The notes beneath the pieces are model-generated. The model was not told the DNA's origin, made no database searches, and was given only the letters and a program-made list of their open reading frames with translations. From Akkermansiaceae bacterium UBA2381 (GTDB lineage: Bacteria; Verrucomicrobiota; Verrucomicrobiia; Verrucomicrobiales; DEV007), in contig DDSV01000003.1 in the NCBI GenBank assembly GCA_002344215.1, forward strand, positions 146,265-203,179: DNA of 56,915 nt, written 5' to 3'. Below are positions 21,501-27,971 of this stretch, one piece after another. A program made the translations under genes and the position numbers. Each line of letters begins with the position of its first letter. The stretch's first letter is position 1.

Positions 21501-24500
21501 TTGGAGAAGCGGATGAGAAGAAGGTTCTCGTTGATCTCAATGCAACGACCTCGGTTTACGAGAAGGAAGCCTTGCTTCATGACCTCATCTCCGCAGTCGC
21601 CCTTAAAAATGATGAGGAAACGGCGGTCATCTTTGGTGATAGCCATGTTTCCTATGGAGAGCTGAACCGGCTTTCCAACGGTGTCGCCCGAAGTCTCGTC
21701 GATGCAAAGGTAGGCCCCGGAGATACCGTAGGAGTGCTCGTGGACCGCTCTCCCGCAATGATTGCGGCTCTTCTTGGTGTCCTTAAAACCGGTGCCGCTT
21801 ACATCCCTCTTGATCCCGAGTTTCCGGAAAGGCGTCTTGAGATGATGCTTGAGGATGCGTCGCCCAAAGCCTTGATCTCATCGGGTCGTCTTTCGGGGGC
21901 ACTACCCAAGGGTAGCTGGACTCACCTGAATCTCGACCGCATTGAACCGACATCAAAGGCCCCCGAAGTGAAGGGGCTTTCCTCGGAGTCTCTTGCTTAC
22001 ATTATTTACACTTCGGGTTCGACCGGCAAACCGAAGGGTGTGGAGATCCCTCATCGCGCCGCGGTGAACTTCCTTCTTTCCATGCAGAAGGAGCCTGGAA
22101 TGAAATCGGGGGACCGGCTCCTTGCGGTCACCACGCTCTCGTTCGACATATCCGTTCTGGAAATGTTCCTCCCCCTCCTTTCCGGTGCCACCGTGGTGGT
22201 TGCCTCGGCAGAGGACGTCAAAGATGGCCGCCGACTCGCCAATCTAATCAACGAGGAGGACATCACGGTGATGCAAGCGACTCCGGCCACCTGGCAAATG
22301 CTGCTCGACAGTGGCTGGGAGGGGAGCAGCGGACTTCGCATATTCTGTGGAGGGGAAGCGCTGGGACGCTCACTGGCAAACGTCCTCGTCAACTCGTCTG
22401 CGGAAGTTTGGAATCTCTACGGACCTACCGAAACAACCGTCTGGTCGACTGTCAGTAAAGTTGAGGAGGGCGAGGCGTCCGTGAAGATTGGACATCCGAT
22501 TGCGAACACGCAGGTTTATCTTCTTGATGCCAATCAACTTCCGGTGCCTTCGGGATTCACCGGGGAACTTTGGATTGGCGGAGACGGACTCGCCCGTGGT
22601 TATCGAAATCAGAGGGAGTTGACCGAAGCGGCCTTCCGCGAAGTGACCTTGCCTCTCGTCGGGAAACGCCGCCTCTATCGTACTGGAGACCTGGCTCGAT
22701 GGGATCGCGATGGCACTCTCGAGTGTCTTGGCCGGGTTGATTTCCAGGTGAAACTCCGCGGGGTCAGGATGGAACTCGGGGACATCGAGGCCCAGATGGA
22801 GGCCATCGAAGGGATTCGTCAGGCCGTCGTTATCAAACGCGAGGATCTCCCCTCAGGAGAGGCTCTTGTTGGTTATTACCTGACCAACGGGACCGGGCCG
22901 GATAGCGCTGATATTCGACAGTATCTCTCGGGCGTTCTCCCGGCGAGCTACATTCCGGCGTTCTTCCGGAAACTCGACGAATTTCCGTTGACGCCCAACT
23001 TGAAGATCGACCGTAAGGCGCTTCCGATGCCTTCCATGGGTGCTTCAAACTCACAGGGCAACGTGGCTCCGCGCAATCCGGTGGAACAGAAGATCTGGGA
23101 TATTTTCAGCCGGAACTTCAACTCCACGCAGTTCGGGGTGAGCGATAATTTCTTCGAAATGGGAGGGGACTCACTCCTCGCACTTCGCATTATCGTTGAA
23201 GTGTCGGACGCCTTTGAACGCAATCTTCCGGTGAGCGACTTCCTTACCCATCCAACGATCGAGCAACTCGCCCGACACCTCAGGAATGAATCGGCGCCTC
23301 TTGAGACCGATCACAAGGGAGGAGAGGACACCCTTGCGCTGGACCTGGATGATCTTGACCACATTACGATTGCCGAGGCGGGAGACCCGCTGCCGGAACT
23401 CGATGCGGTCGCACTGACCTATATCCCGGAGAGCCTCGTCAACATTTCGGGCCTTAGCCGGGATGAAATCTCCGAGCGGCTTTTCGCCGGGAAACCCCTT
23501 TTCACCAACATCTATGAGCTGGAGCAGGGGAAAATCGGCGTTATCATGCTGCCCTGTTACGAGACCGATTTCTACAAAGATACAGCCTCGGTCAAAGGGC
23601 CTCTTCTTGAGGCCTTGAGGATGGCAGGCAAGGCTGGCGCGGCCACGGTGTCTCTGACAGGAGTGATCCCGTCGGCGACAGATCATGGACGTCAGATTGC
23701 CAATTGGATGGCCGGGGAGAAGGGGCTTCCTGCGATCACCACCGGAGACGCGACCCGGTCCGCCACCATCGTGAAGTCGGTGCAGGGAATCCTTGCTGCC
23801 GCAAAACGGGACATCGCAGATGAGGTGCTCTCGGTTGTTGGCCTCGGGTCTATCGGATTCGGAACGCTCAGGTTGATGCTCGACGTGATGGATCATCCGA
23901 GACACTTGATTCTTTGCGATCCCTATCAGACCGACGACCAGATGAGCCGTCTACGTGACCAGATTCGCGATGCGGGCTTCAAGGGGCAGGTGGACATCGT
24001 TAAGAACGGTGGAGCGCTTCCTCCGGAGGTTTACGACGGATCGTTGATTGTGGCATCGTCGAATCTTCCGGGAGTTCTAAGTGTGAAAGCACTTCAGCCG
24101 GGAACTCTTGTGGTTGACTACAGTTTCCCGCCGGTGTTCCGCGTTACCGATGCCATCAAACGATTCACGGAACGTCGCGACATTCTCTTCACGACAGGAG
24201 GCGAGTTGAGGATGCCGGAGGTGGTTCGAGAGACGCTTTACCTGCCTTCAGATATGGACTGGCTGGATGAGAAAGCTCAGGGTGGATTTGTTCGTTTCCT
24301 CGCAAGCCGGGACAAGAACGAGATCACCGGTTGTGTTCTGGTGAGTCTGCTTACCGGAATGAAGGAGGAGATTCTTCCGACTCTGGGGCCGTTGGAGAAC
24401 CAGGATGCTCTCGCGCATTTTAAATATCTCAACGAATTCGGGGCGGAGCCGGCCAGGCTGCAGATGGAAGGATTTTTCCTTCCGGATGACGGAATCGGAG

Positions 24501-24544
24501 CCTTTCGTGACACGCGACGGGACACCTCAGCTACCTCCTCCTGA
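12515..24544 (+). CDS. Hybrid iterative-type PKS-NRPS megasynthase, 4009 aa, AAR-like release domain
   Basis: One protein carries, in order: KS (about 1-430; C181, H316, H356), AT (545-860; GHSVGE with S642, and YAFH 742-745, which favours malonyl-CoA), DH (905-1190; H941 in an HX8P motif, D1105), C-methyltransferase (about 1225-1610; EVGAGTG near 1419), a structural linker, ER (1830-2155; HAGTGGVG 1973-1980), B-type KR (2170-2400; LDD 2262-2264, S2306, Y2319), ACP (LGLDSLM, S2478), C (2545-2980; HHIVSD 2678-2683), A (3035-3500; TSGSTG 3166-3171, K3497), PCP (MGGDSLL, S3553) and a reductase-like domain (about 3610-4009). Pocket residues read by eye as D-I-L-Q-F-G-L-V-W-K, close to the glycine code. 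The order equals that of fungal highly reducing PKS-NRPS hybrids, so iterative chain building is likely. No phosphopantetheinyl transferase, transporter or regulator lies nearby. It appears monocistronic, between a promoter candidate and a strong terminator. All core catalytic residues examined are present. Confidence 0.93.
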   Translation: MSDQKPATHEPLAIVGIGCRLPGGVNGPESFWQMMVEERSGIIPVPTDRWNRERWYHENVEIPGKMITKWGGFIHDFDKFDAQFFGISPREALRMDPQQRWMLEAAWESLEDAGMAPDSLRGSQTAVYVGIASNDYANVAQSDPRNVDVHTNSGSTLSIASNRISYLFDLKGPSVSVDTACSSALVAINLACESVWSGEATMALAGGVNALLTPDASIGFSKATMLSPSGQCFAFDDRANGYVRGEGAGMFVIKKLADAQRDGDRVYCTIRAAVINQDGHTSSMTVPGVETQAKMLEDAFAKAGIEPKQVRYMEAHGTGTPVGDPIETRALGQVLSRGRDEGDYCLIGSVKTNVGHLESGSGVAGVAKAALVLYHNMVPASLNFKRPNPNIPFEEFKLKVASELQPLPHLGDLPPVVGVNSFGFGGTNSHIVLGAAPAPAKAEKSGLPLTLSKGAPEAEVIRPVLLPLSGRGEDALRDNVIKWRRFLRATDDDLREIASAAGCKREHHDNRLAFVASDKDSLIHSMTEWLATGDGGDSVSGKCAGEAHPLVFVFTGQGAQWWAMGQELIKREPVFRGVLEEIDTHLKPLAGWSLVEEMTRDEASSQINRTNIAQPAIFGLQVALAELWKSWGIVPSKVVGHSVGEVAAAYVAGAYTMKDAVTIIYHRSRLQDMTGGKGRMVAVGLSQAEAKKVIAGNEDKVKVAVINSPGMVTLAGDTEPLEALVATLEESGKFVRWLRIDYAFHTHQMEPIKDELLETLAGIKPRATTIPYISTVTGGVCEGTRLNADYWWQNVREAVLFAPAIAGLIRSGEDSFLEVGPHPALQNPIMECLSEQGRKGHYYSSLRRKSDESVEMLTNLATLHIHGYKVDWRSVNRAEGRDVRLPTYAWQKERFWLESAEGRYQRCAPLEHPLLGLAKVASHPTWQFDLDPRYFTWLDDHRFWDSVVFPASGYGEIGLAIARKMFPGENYVVEDLEMKKALFVSEEKVPVVEVVFDPATRIFQVFSSSGERRDWDLNSQGVLRKLPLPVESSVDLEAIKSRLPRHFSHEEYYEDYEEAGYQFRPLFQHLVNVWRRDGEALAEIVAPEGLRDTIPDHHFHPAVLDACFHTVKGGQVIPDGALATDYFYLPASIRSIRLYVDKPPLRLWGHAKVNSDNDREYIIADIKVYDDGGNLVGEIFGFRADRVEQSTLDELEKCIYEAKWKPLRLKDTRIEGDAGLPDPEELVKAAMDGLDTLYAARGLANHYGKFLPAMEELSRQFIINAYLELGWKPQLGDRITVEKHMRDLAIADQHRKLVFGQLTALTTGGVLKTIGESEWEVIEVPMHEEALKWIDRLAKQMPEFASEAELQRLAGPNLAGVLCGEMDPLEVLFPGGSSRVMERFYREGADFPVINEQIKKALVKAVENLPQRRAVRVLEVGAGTGSLTSQILPAFPSDRTEYFFTDNGPTFLQAAQERFEGDYPFVEYKMFDCEKAPELQGFEPHYFDIVLASNVIHATSDLKVTLNNLRRCLAPNGILMFLEVTWSRASLDNVFGLLPGWWRFSDTDLRKRTALLTRNQWEKLLSDLEFRDVTSFISSPKLEEDQQACLVARAPEPVFMTGGDLPAEDEGAAPTFGSTQPEVVLVTANASRIALRLKDRLKTDNLEVVEVPGTIPALEAALDRMTEEGRPVRAILHTLSLDHPRATELDLDSLNLAQDSGVRFARQLVKSLAAREWPKKPRILFLTRGTMPVIPGEALPGLASAPLTGLLRVANNEQPDFIWAQVDLDPNENPFEIDDLADEICEVTREHEIGFRGNGRYVRRIQRIKPDELVSRTRNAVQKDGSVLPYRLQIDKPGILTNLSLNETFRREPDAEEIEVVVKAGGINFRDVMKALGIYPGQPVDLKWFGDDFSGTVVRVGSAVKDIKAGDHVVGMAPYCFRSYVTVHRNMVFRKPDTMSFVEAATLPTVFLTSHYAICELARMEKGESILIHAGTGGVGQAAIQIALHLGLTIFSTAGSPEKRQLLKDMGVHHVLDSRTLKFADEIMEITGGEGVDAVLNSLAGDFIPKNFSVLKTFGRYMEIGKVDVYGNSKIGLEPLRNNVSFFVIDLAQHLQSKPAYIARMFCDLEAKFYDGSYVPLPLKSFPITGVVDAFRYMAAGKHVGKNVLDFDLPEIPIGQPTEEGHRFRPDGTYLITGGAGGFGLELTEWMSRNGARHFALMSRSGPNEESLLKIEALRSSGVQIIDARGDVTSRSDVERVVGEIQKSKAPLIGVIHGAMVLDDEFILELDDERFDRVLLPKMLGAWNLHAATLNIPLEHFISFSSFSAVIGAVKQSNYNAGNVFLDQLSHHRRSLGLPALTFNWGAIEGTGFVARNEKTQQYLEKVGLGATNVEETLYLFSLGVPSDASQLGTARCDWQALARFSPSVSGSNMFVPVVPRSNSSGGDSMAARILEAPAEKRLGLVEDLIAAQVGAVLGTDAARLDKDTPLTNLGLDSLMAIELVNRIEEKLGMSMPMGSVLNGPNIRDLSIPVLEKLIEAGGSFAGSGSGIDASSLVPFTATGEMPEAFPLSEGQKALWFLNRLAPDSSAYNLVFSGKFRPLLDINAMKKAFGLLFERHPLIDVTFSTRGGEPVQVVQKGRTIDFREHDCTALNDEQLKELISDHADRPFNLERGPVVRLELFRTADKAHVALLSMHHIVSDAWSIATMIQDLIEYYFSTKAGRTPQVEPIAATYYDFVNWEKAHLASESGERMFEYWRDHLAGAPAAIDLPTDRPRAAIQTFNGATYGFQFDEALTESVDALSKDNNVTLFTTLLSAYNILMHRYCQQDDIVVGVPLAGRTQSELRNSVGYFINPVPVRSVIEADPSVEDYLASNSRCVSGALENQQYPLARMVDRLKVARDPGRSPLFQVSFSMEKVPGIDDEGIAVFLIGQGGHTFHVGDLSMETIDLTTRHAQFEITLTVEEAGGQLFGCWHYNRDLFDRETIAELSSLYEKVLRAITANPDSKISAIRLLGEADEKKVLVDLNATTSVYEKEALLHDLISAVALKNDEETAVIFGDSHVSYGELNRLSNGVARSLVDAKVGPGDTVGVLVDRSPAMIAALLGVLKTGAAYIPLDPEFPERRLEMMLEDASPKALISSGRLSGALPKGSWTHLNLDRIEPTSKAPEVKGLSSESLAYIIYTSGSTGKPKGVEIPHRAAVNFLLSMQKEPGMKSGDRLLAVTTLSFDISVLEMFLPLLSGATVVVASAEDVKDGRRLANLINEEDITVMQATPATWQMLLDSGWEGSSGLRIFCGGEALGRSLANVLVNSSAEVWNLYGPTETTVWSTVSKVEEGEASVKIGHPIANTQVYLLDANQLPVPSGFTGELWIGGDGLARGYRNQRELTEAAFREVTLPLVGKRRLYRTGDLARWDRDGTLECLGRVDFQVKLRGVRMELGDIEAQMEAIEGIRQAVVIKREDLPSGEALVGYYLTNGTGPDSADIRQYLSGVLPASYIPAFFRKLDEFPLTPNLKIDRKALPMPSMGASNSQGNVAPRNPVEQKIWDIFSRNFNSTQFGVSDNFFEMGGDSLLALRIIVEVSDAFERNLPVSDFLTHPTIEQLARHLRNESAPLETDHKGGEDTLALDLDDLDHITIAEAGDPLPELDAVALTYIPESLVNISGLSRDEISERLFAGKPLFTNIYELEQGKIGVIMLPCYETDFYKDTASVKGPLLEALRMAGKAGAATVSLTGVIPSATDHGRQIANWMAGEKGLPAITTGDATRSATIVKSVQGILAAAKRDIADEVLSVVGLGSIGFGTLRLMLDVMDHPRHLILCDPYQTDDQMSRLRDQIRDAGFKGQVDIVKNGGALPPEVYDGSLIVASSNLPGVLSVKALQPGTLVVDYSFPPVFRVTDAIKRFTERRDILFTTGGELRMPEVVRETLYLPSDMDWLDEKAQGGFVRFLASRDKNEITGCVLVSLLTGMKEEILPTLGPLENQDALAHFKYLNEFGAEPARLQMEGFFLPDDGIGAFRDTRRDTSATSS
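23341..24541 (+). other. C-terminal acyl-ACP-reductase-like domain of the megasynthase
   Basis: Residues about 3610-4009 follow the last carrier domain. A Rossmann signature VVGLGSIG lies at 3774-3781. About 30 residues earlier is TTGDATRSATIV (from 3742), which parallels TTGNTHTAYVI in cyanobacterial acyl-ACP reductase. Near the end DMDW is followed by TGCVLVSLLTGMKEE with C3940, at the place of the AAR catalytic cysteine (DIDW, then FACFAEAMLLEFE). AAR reduces acyl thioesters to aldehydes through a cysteine-bound acyl group. A reductive release role is inferred. An alternative is a relative of glutamyl-tRNA reductase or shikimate dehydrogenase with another function. The AAR comparison is from memory. 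Confidence 0.65.
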
Positions 24545-24553
24545 GCGCCTGAG

Positions 24554-24586
24554 GTAAAAGAGCCCTGAAAATCAGGGTTCTTTTAC
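24554..24586. terminator. Strong bidirectional terminator after the megasynthase
   Basis: GTAAAAGAGCCCTGA, loop AAA, TCAGGGTTCTTTTAC: a 15-bp stem with one G-T pair and A-rich/T-rich flanks inside the stem. It begins 9 bp after the stop and separates the megasynthase from the next gene. Confidence 0.85.
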
Positions 24587-24633
24587 TAAGGAACTCTCCT
24601 GATTTTGCGTTTATCCTCCGACAGGAAGGAAAC

Positions 24634-26847
24634 ATGAGAAATTTCGCCGCATTGATACTGCCAGGGCTGCTCCTGGTGCTTGCCGCTTCGGATCTCGGCG
24701 CCTACCCTTTGAGCCTTGAGCAGCGCGAGCGGCTAAAGAAGTTCACGCCGCGGAGTTTCCTCAAGCTGGAGGCCCGCGAACCGGTTCATGCCGTGATTCT
24801 GGGAGATGATGTGATGGGAGGATTCACGCCGCTGCCGTCTGCGTGGGAGAACAACAACCCGCTCTACTCCTATGCGGGAGTGTTTCTCGGGCAGTTGGCT
24901 CGCGAGTTTTTCTATCCCGGCAGCATTCGACTTCTCAATCCGCCTGATGGAGGGACGGCCAAGCTCACCGAATACCTCGGTGACGAAATCACCTTCGAGA
25001 ACCTCACCCGGGTCGACGGGACCGCTCTTGACGGGCTTCGCCATGCGACCACGGATGCTTTTCTCCATGATCCGGATCTCGTTCTCGTTCAGTTTGGCAT
25101 TTACGACGCATTCGGTTTCCTTTCGATTGACACCTATAAGCAGGCTCTTCAGGGAATCATTGATGCTGCGGTGAAGGCGAAGTCCGATATCATTGTTTTC
25201 GGGCCGGGGCTGGTCAATTACGGGGGCGGTGCGATGGAATGGGGCGTTGATCGACCTTATGCCACTGCGGCCCGCGAAATTTGTTCCGCCAACGGGGTTC
25301 TCTTCATCGATCTGGGACTCCACATCTCCCGCTTTGGAGGGGGTGTTGATCCGGCGACGCACCCGGCGGCGGCCATGGAGATCGTCGGCGACCGCTTGAG
25401 TAGAATCTTTAATTTCGGCCCGCAACTGACGACTCGTGAGCGGGTCCATCCCTCCTTGAAGACCCACCAGTTTCTGGGGGAGAGTGCCTTCAACGACCTG
25501 ATGAACGGACCTCCCGCTTCGGACTTCAGTTACACGGCAGTGGCGAACTATGAGTCGTCAGGGATTGTCGTAGTCTCAATGGTTTTGAGGAATCAAACGG
25601 ATGAGACCAAGAACGGCAGCATCGGGGCTCTCGCCGTGGGCGCCTCCATGCTTCCGACAGAGTCAGCCCAGCGCTTCACGATTTCGCCACGCGGGGCGAC
25701 TCAGGTATCCTTTCGCTATCAACGTCATGTCGTCGGAAAGGGGAGGGACGGGGCGGACTTGTTTTTCCCGATGGAGCCGGGCGATGAATTCGGCCGGTTC
25801 AGTTTCTTTCTCGAGGATTCGATCGGGTCTCAGGTGGTCGATGTTCCGGTCAGATTGGGGCCGGTTTCGGCAATCTGGAATTCACGTCAGTTTGTGAATG
25901 TCAGTGACAAAATGCGGATCGAATGGGATCTGGTCAACGGGAGTGACAAATCAATTTCGGGAAATTTCCAGGTGGGAATGGCGGATCGGATTGGTGAACC
26001 GACCACGTTTTCAATTTCTCCGCTGGGAACCAAAACGGTATTCTCGTTATTTGATTTCAAAGCCCCGGATGGAGTGTCTCTGTTTCAGCAGGATCTTTGG
26101 ATACAGCTTGATGTGGACGGAACGGTGGTGCGGTTCTCCCGTGAGATGGAGGCGTCCCGCGATTTGATCCTCGGTGAGGAGACAGTGATGAAATCCTGGG
26201 GAGACTATGCGAACGAAGCTCCGGCGATTGAGGGGGTGGCGAAGAAGCGTTCCAGCCAGGCGGCGAAGGTTCGCTTTGATGCGGATGCCGATGCCTTGTA
26301 TGTCGTAGCAACTCTTGAGGGTATAACGCTTCCCAATCTCGGAGATCGTGCGGCTTTGCAGGCACGTTTGTTTCTTGATGCCCGTCCCGCAGGAGAAGTA
26401 AGGACATTCGGAGTCGTTGAACCCGTCGAGATTTATACGAAGGGTTCGGACGGTCCCGGGTACACTCCCGAGGTCAGGCTGGGAAGTTTTGGTAACGGGT
26501 ATGATATGATTTTGAGCCCCGGGGGGATTACCTCAGTTTTGAAGACCGATCCTGCAGGGGCGCGTGTCCTGGAGATTCGGGTGCCGAGATCATTCCTGCA
26601 CCGCCATGAATGGGCTCTGGACTCATCAGACTCCATTCTCGGGGTGAGACTTGAAGTGACGCCGGCTGATCCTTCACCCAACGCGCCGGTTCCATTTCCC
26701 ACCGTCAACCGATTCGAGACCAACAGCCCCACCTTCGCCTATGAGGGAAGAATGGTTCAGGGCTTTCATGAGAACGATGCCCGATCCCTTACCACTCTCC
26801 GCCTCTCCCGCCAGCCGGTGAACAGCTGGTCGGTGCGGGTGTATTAG
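24634..26847 (+). CDS. Exported SGNH/GDSL-hydrolase-like protein with altered catalytic motifs
   Basis: A 737-aa protein with a signal peptide (about residues 1-23). Residues 50-270 follow the SGNH hydrolase layout: a block I strand and turn (VILGDDVMGGF), a block III-like QFGIYDAFG (155-158 GIYD) and a late DPATHP segment in the block V position. The usual GDS serine is Asp59 and the block III Asn is Tyr157, so classical esterase catalysis is doubtful. The C-terminal two thirds (270-737) look like beta-rich domains resembling carbohydrate-binding or sugar-processing modules, with no clear family. A potential GAAGGA-like purine-rich site precedes the ATG. It lies 90 bp after the megasynthase, but a terminator intervenes, so a functional link is uncertain. 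Confidence 0.65.
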   Translation: MRNFAALILPGLLLVLAASDLGAYPLSLEQRERLKKFTPRSFLKLEAREPVHAVILGDDVMGGFTPLPSAWENNNPLYSYAGVFLGQLAREFFYPGSIRLLNPPDGGTAKLTEYLGDEITFENLTRVDGTALDGLRHATTDAFLHDPDLVLVQFGIYDAFGFLSIDTYKQALQGIIDAAVKAKSDIIVFGPGLVNYGGGAMEWGVDRPYATAAREICSANGVLFIDLGLHISRFGGGVDPATHPAAAMEIVGDRLSRIFNFGPQLTTRERVHPSLKTHQFLGESAFNDLMNGPPASDFSYTAVANYESSGIVVVSMVLRNQTDETKNGSIGALAVGASMLPTESAQRFTISPRGATQVSFRYQRHVVGKGRDGADLFFPMEPGDEFGRFSFFLEDSIGSQVVDVPVRLGPVSAIWNSRQFVNVSDKMRIEWDLVNGSDKSISGNFQVGMADRIGEPTTFSISPLGTKTVFSLFDFKAPDGVSLFQQDLWIQLDVDGTVVRFSREMEASRDLILGEETVMKSWGDYANEAPAIEGVAKKRSSQAAKVRFDADADALYVVATLEGITLPNLGDRAALQARLFLDARPAGEVRTFGVVEPVEIYTKGSDGPGYTPEVRLGSFGNGYDMILSPGGITSVLKTDPAGARVLEIRVPRSFLHRHEWALDSSDSILGVRLEVTPADPSPNAPVPFPTVNRFETNSPTFAYEGRMVQGFHENDARSLTTLRLSRQPVNSWSVRVY

Positions 26848-26881
26848 TCGGCTCAGCGAATTCGATTCTATCGAGGCGAAT

Positions 26882-27601
26882 CTACCTCGGATTCGTCGAG
26901 GCGGCCTCAATCTCGCGATGGTTGAGAATGTGGTATTCTCCGGTAGAGAGTGCCGGCATGGTAAGTTGGCCGATCCTGACTCGCTCGAGGCTTTTCACTT
27001 TGTAGCCGAGTTTTGAAAACATGCGGCGAATCTGCCGGTTGTATCCCTGGGTCAGGACCATGCTAAGCCGTCGCTTGGTTTCAAACTTGACCGATTCGGC
27101 CTTGGCAAGACCCTCGGCGAGATGGATTCCCTCAAGGAGTTTTGGTGTTAACTCGGGATCAAAGGGGTGATCAAGGTGAACCGCGTATTCCTTTTCAACG
27201 TGGAATCGGGGATGGGTCAACTTTTCGATCAAGTCACCCGAGCTGGTCATCAGAATGAGGCCGGAACTCTCGTAGTCGAGCCTTCCCACATAGTTGAGGG
27301 TCGAGAACTTTTTCGGCAGCAATTCAAAAATCGTTTCCCGGCCCTGCGGATCGTCTTTCGTGCAAATAAACTTCCTCGGTTTGTTGAGGACGAGGGTGAG
27401 AGGGCTTTGTTCGCGGATGATCTTGCCGTCAAACTTCACATGATCTCCGGGAAGGACCCGGGAACTGAGATCGGTGATGATTTTCCCGTTGATCTCGACA
27501 TGTCCTTCACGGATCAAATCGTCACAGGCACGACGCGAAGAAACCCCGCACGAGGCGAGGTATCGATTCAGGCGAACGCCCTTGTCCGCCGGAGTGGTCA
27601 T
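26882..27601 (-). CDS. rluB: rRNA pseudouridine synthase, RsuA/RluB family
   Basis: Converts a specific uridine in ribosomal RNA to pseudouridine. The 239-aa product has an N-terminal S4 RNA-binding domain (LNRYLASCGVSSRRACDDLI, residues 10-70) and a catalytic domain with GRLDYESSGLIL carrying the essential Asp. GYNRQIRRMFSKLGY and LERVRIG are family signatures. RluB (23S) seems more likely than RsuA (16S), but the two cannot be separated with certainty here. It lies 59 bp downstream of the PVC small basic protein gene on the same strand, so the two ribosome-related genes may be cotranscribed. Confidence 0.9.
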   Translation of the reverse strand: MTTPADKGVRLNRYLASCGVSSRRACDDLIREGHVEINGKIITDLSSRVLPGDHVKFDGKIIREQSPLTLVLNKPRKFICTKDDPQGRETIFELLPKKFSTLNYVGRLDYESSGLILMTSSGDLIEKLTHPRFHVEKEYAVHLDHPFDPELTPKLLEGIHLAEGLAKAESVKFETKRRLSMVLTQGYNRQIRRMFSKLGYKVKSLERVRIGQLTMPALSTGEYHILNHREIEAASTNPR

Positions 27602-27660
27602 GGATTAACCTGGATGATTTCGGCGGGAGAACACCGGAAATCGGGATGAAGCCGAACAAA

Positions 27661-27816
27661 TCAAGCCTCGGGAGTGACTTTGGGAAGACCAATGGGAGTG
27701 CGGCCCTGAACCCACTCACCCCGCTTTTGGAGCAACTTGACGCGCTCGAAACGCTTGAGGACGCTTCGCTTGGTACCTACGTTGCTGGATTTCTTGAGGC
27801 TGGCGTGCTGGGACAT
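27661..27816 (-). CDS. PVC small basic signature protein
   Basis: A 51-aa, strongly basic protein read as MSQHASLKKSSNVGTKRSVL and then KRFERVKLLQKRGEW, ending LPKVTPEA. It matches what I know of the conserved small basic protein of Chlamydiae, Verrucomicrobia, Lentisphaerae and Planctomycetes, described as a signature of the PVC superphylum and thought to bind RNA and be highly expressed. The NVGTKRSVLKR...R core is the recognisable part. The start ATG at 27816 is the only one that gives this N-terminus. Its position directly upstream of a ribosomal RNA modifying enzyme fits a ribosome-associated role, which is inference. Confidence 0.85.
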   Translation of the reverse strand: MSQHASLKKSSNVGTKRSVLKRFERVKLLQKRGEWVQGRTPIGLPKVTPEA

Positions 27817-27971
27817 GGCTGAATAAGTGGCTTTTTCGGTGGAGTGCGGATATTAGGGCAATATTAAGGGTTCCGCAAGTGGGTAAATCGACTCTCCATG
27901 CGTGGTTTTCCGGAGAACATTGGCGAGGCCGGGTTTGACTTCGACCCATTTCGGGGATTAGAAACAGACAT

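Noticed and set aside
23341..24541. C-terminal megasynthase domain as an SDR-type thioester reductase or Dieckmann cyclase
   Set aside because: The Rossmann motif sits near the middle of the segment, not at its start, and the Tyr-Lys pattern of SDR reductases was not found. The order of landmarks fits AAR better.
24545..24633. Readthrough operon of megasynthase and SGNH-like gene
   Set aside because: A strong 15-bp terminator hairpin lies between them.
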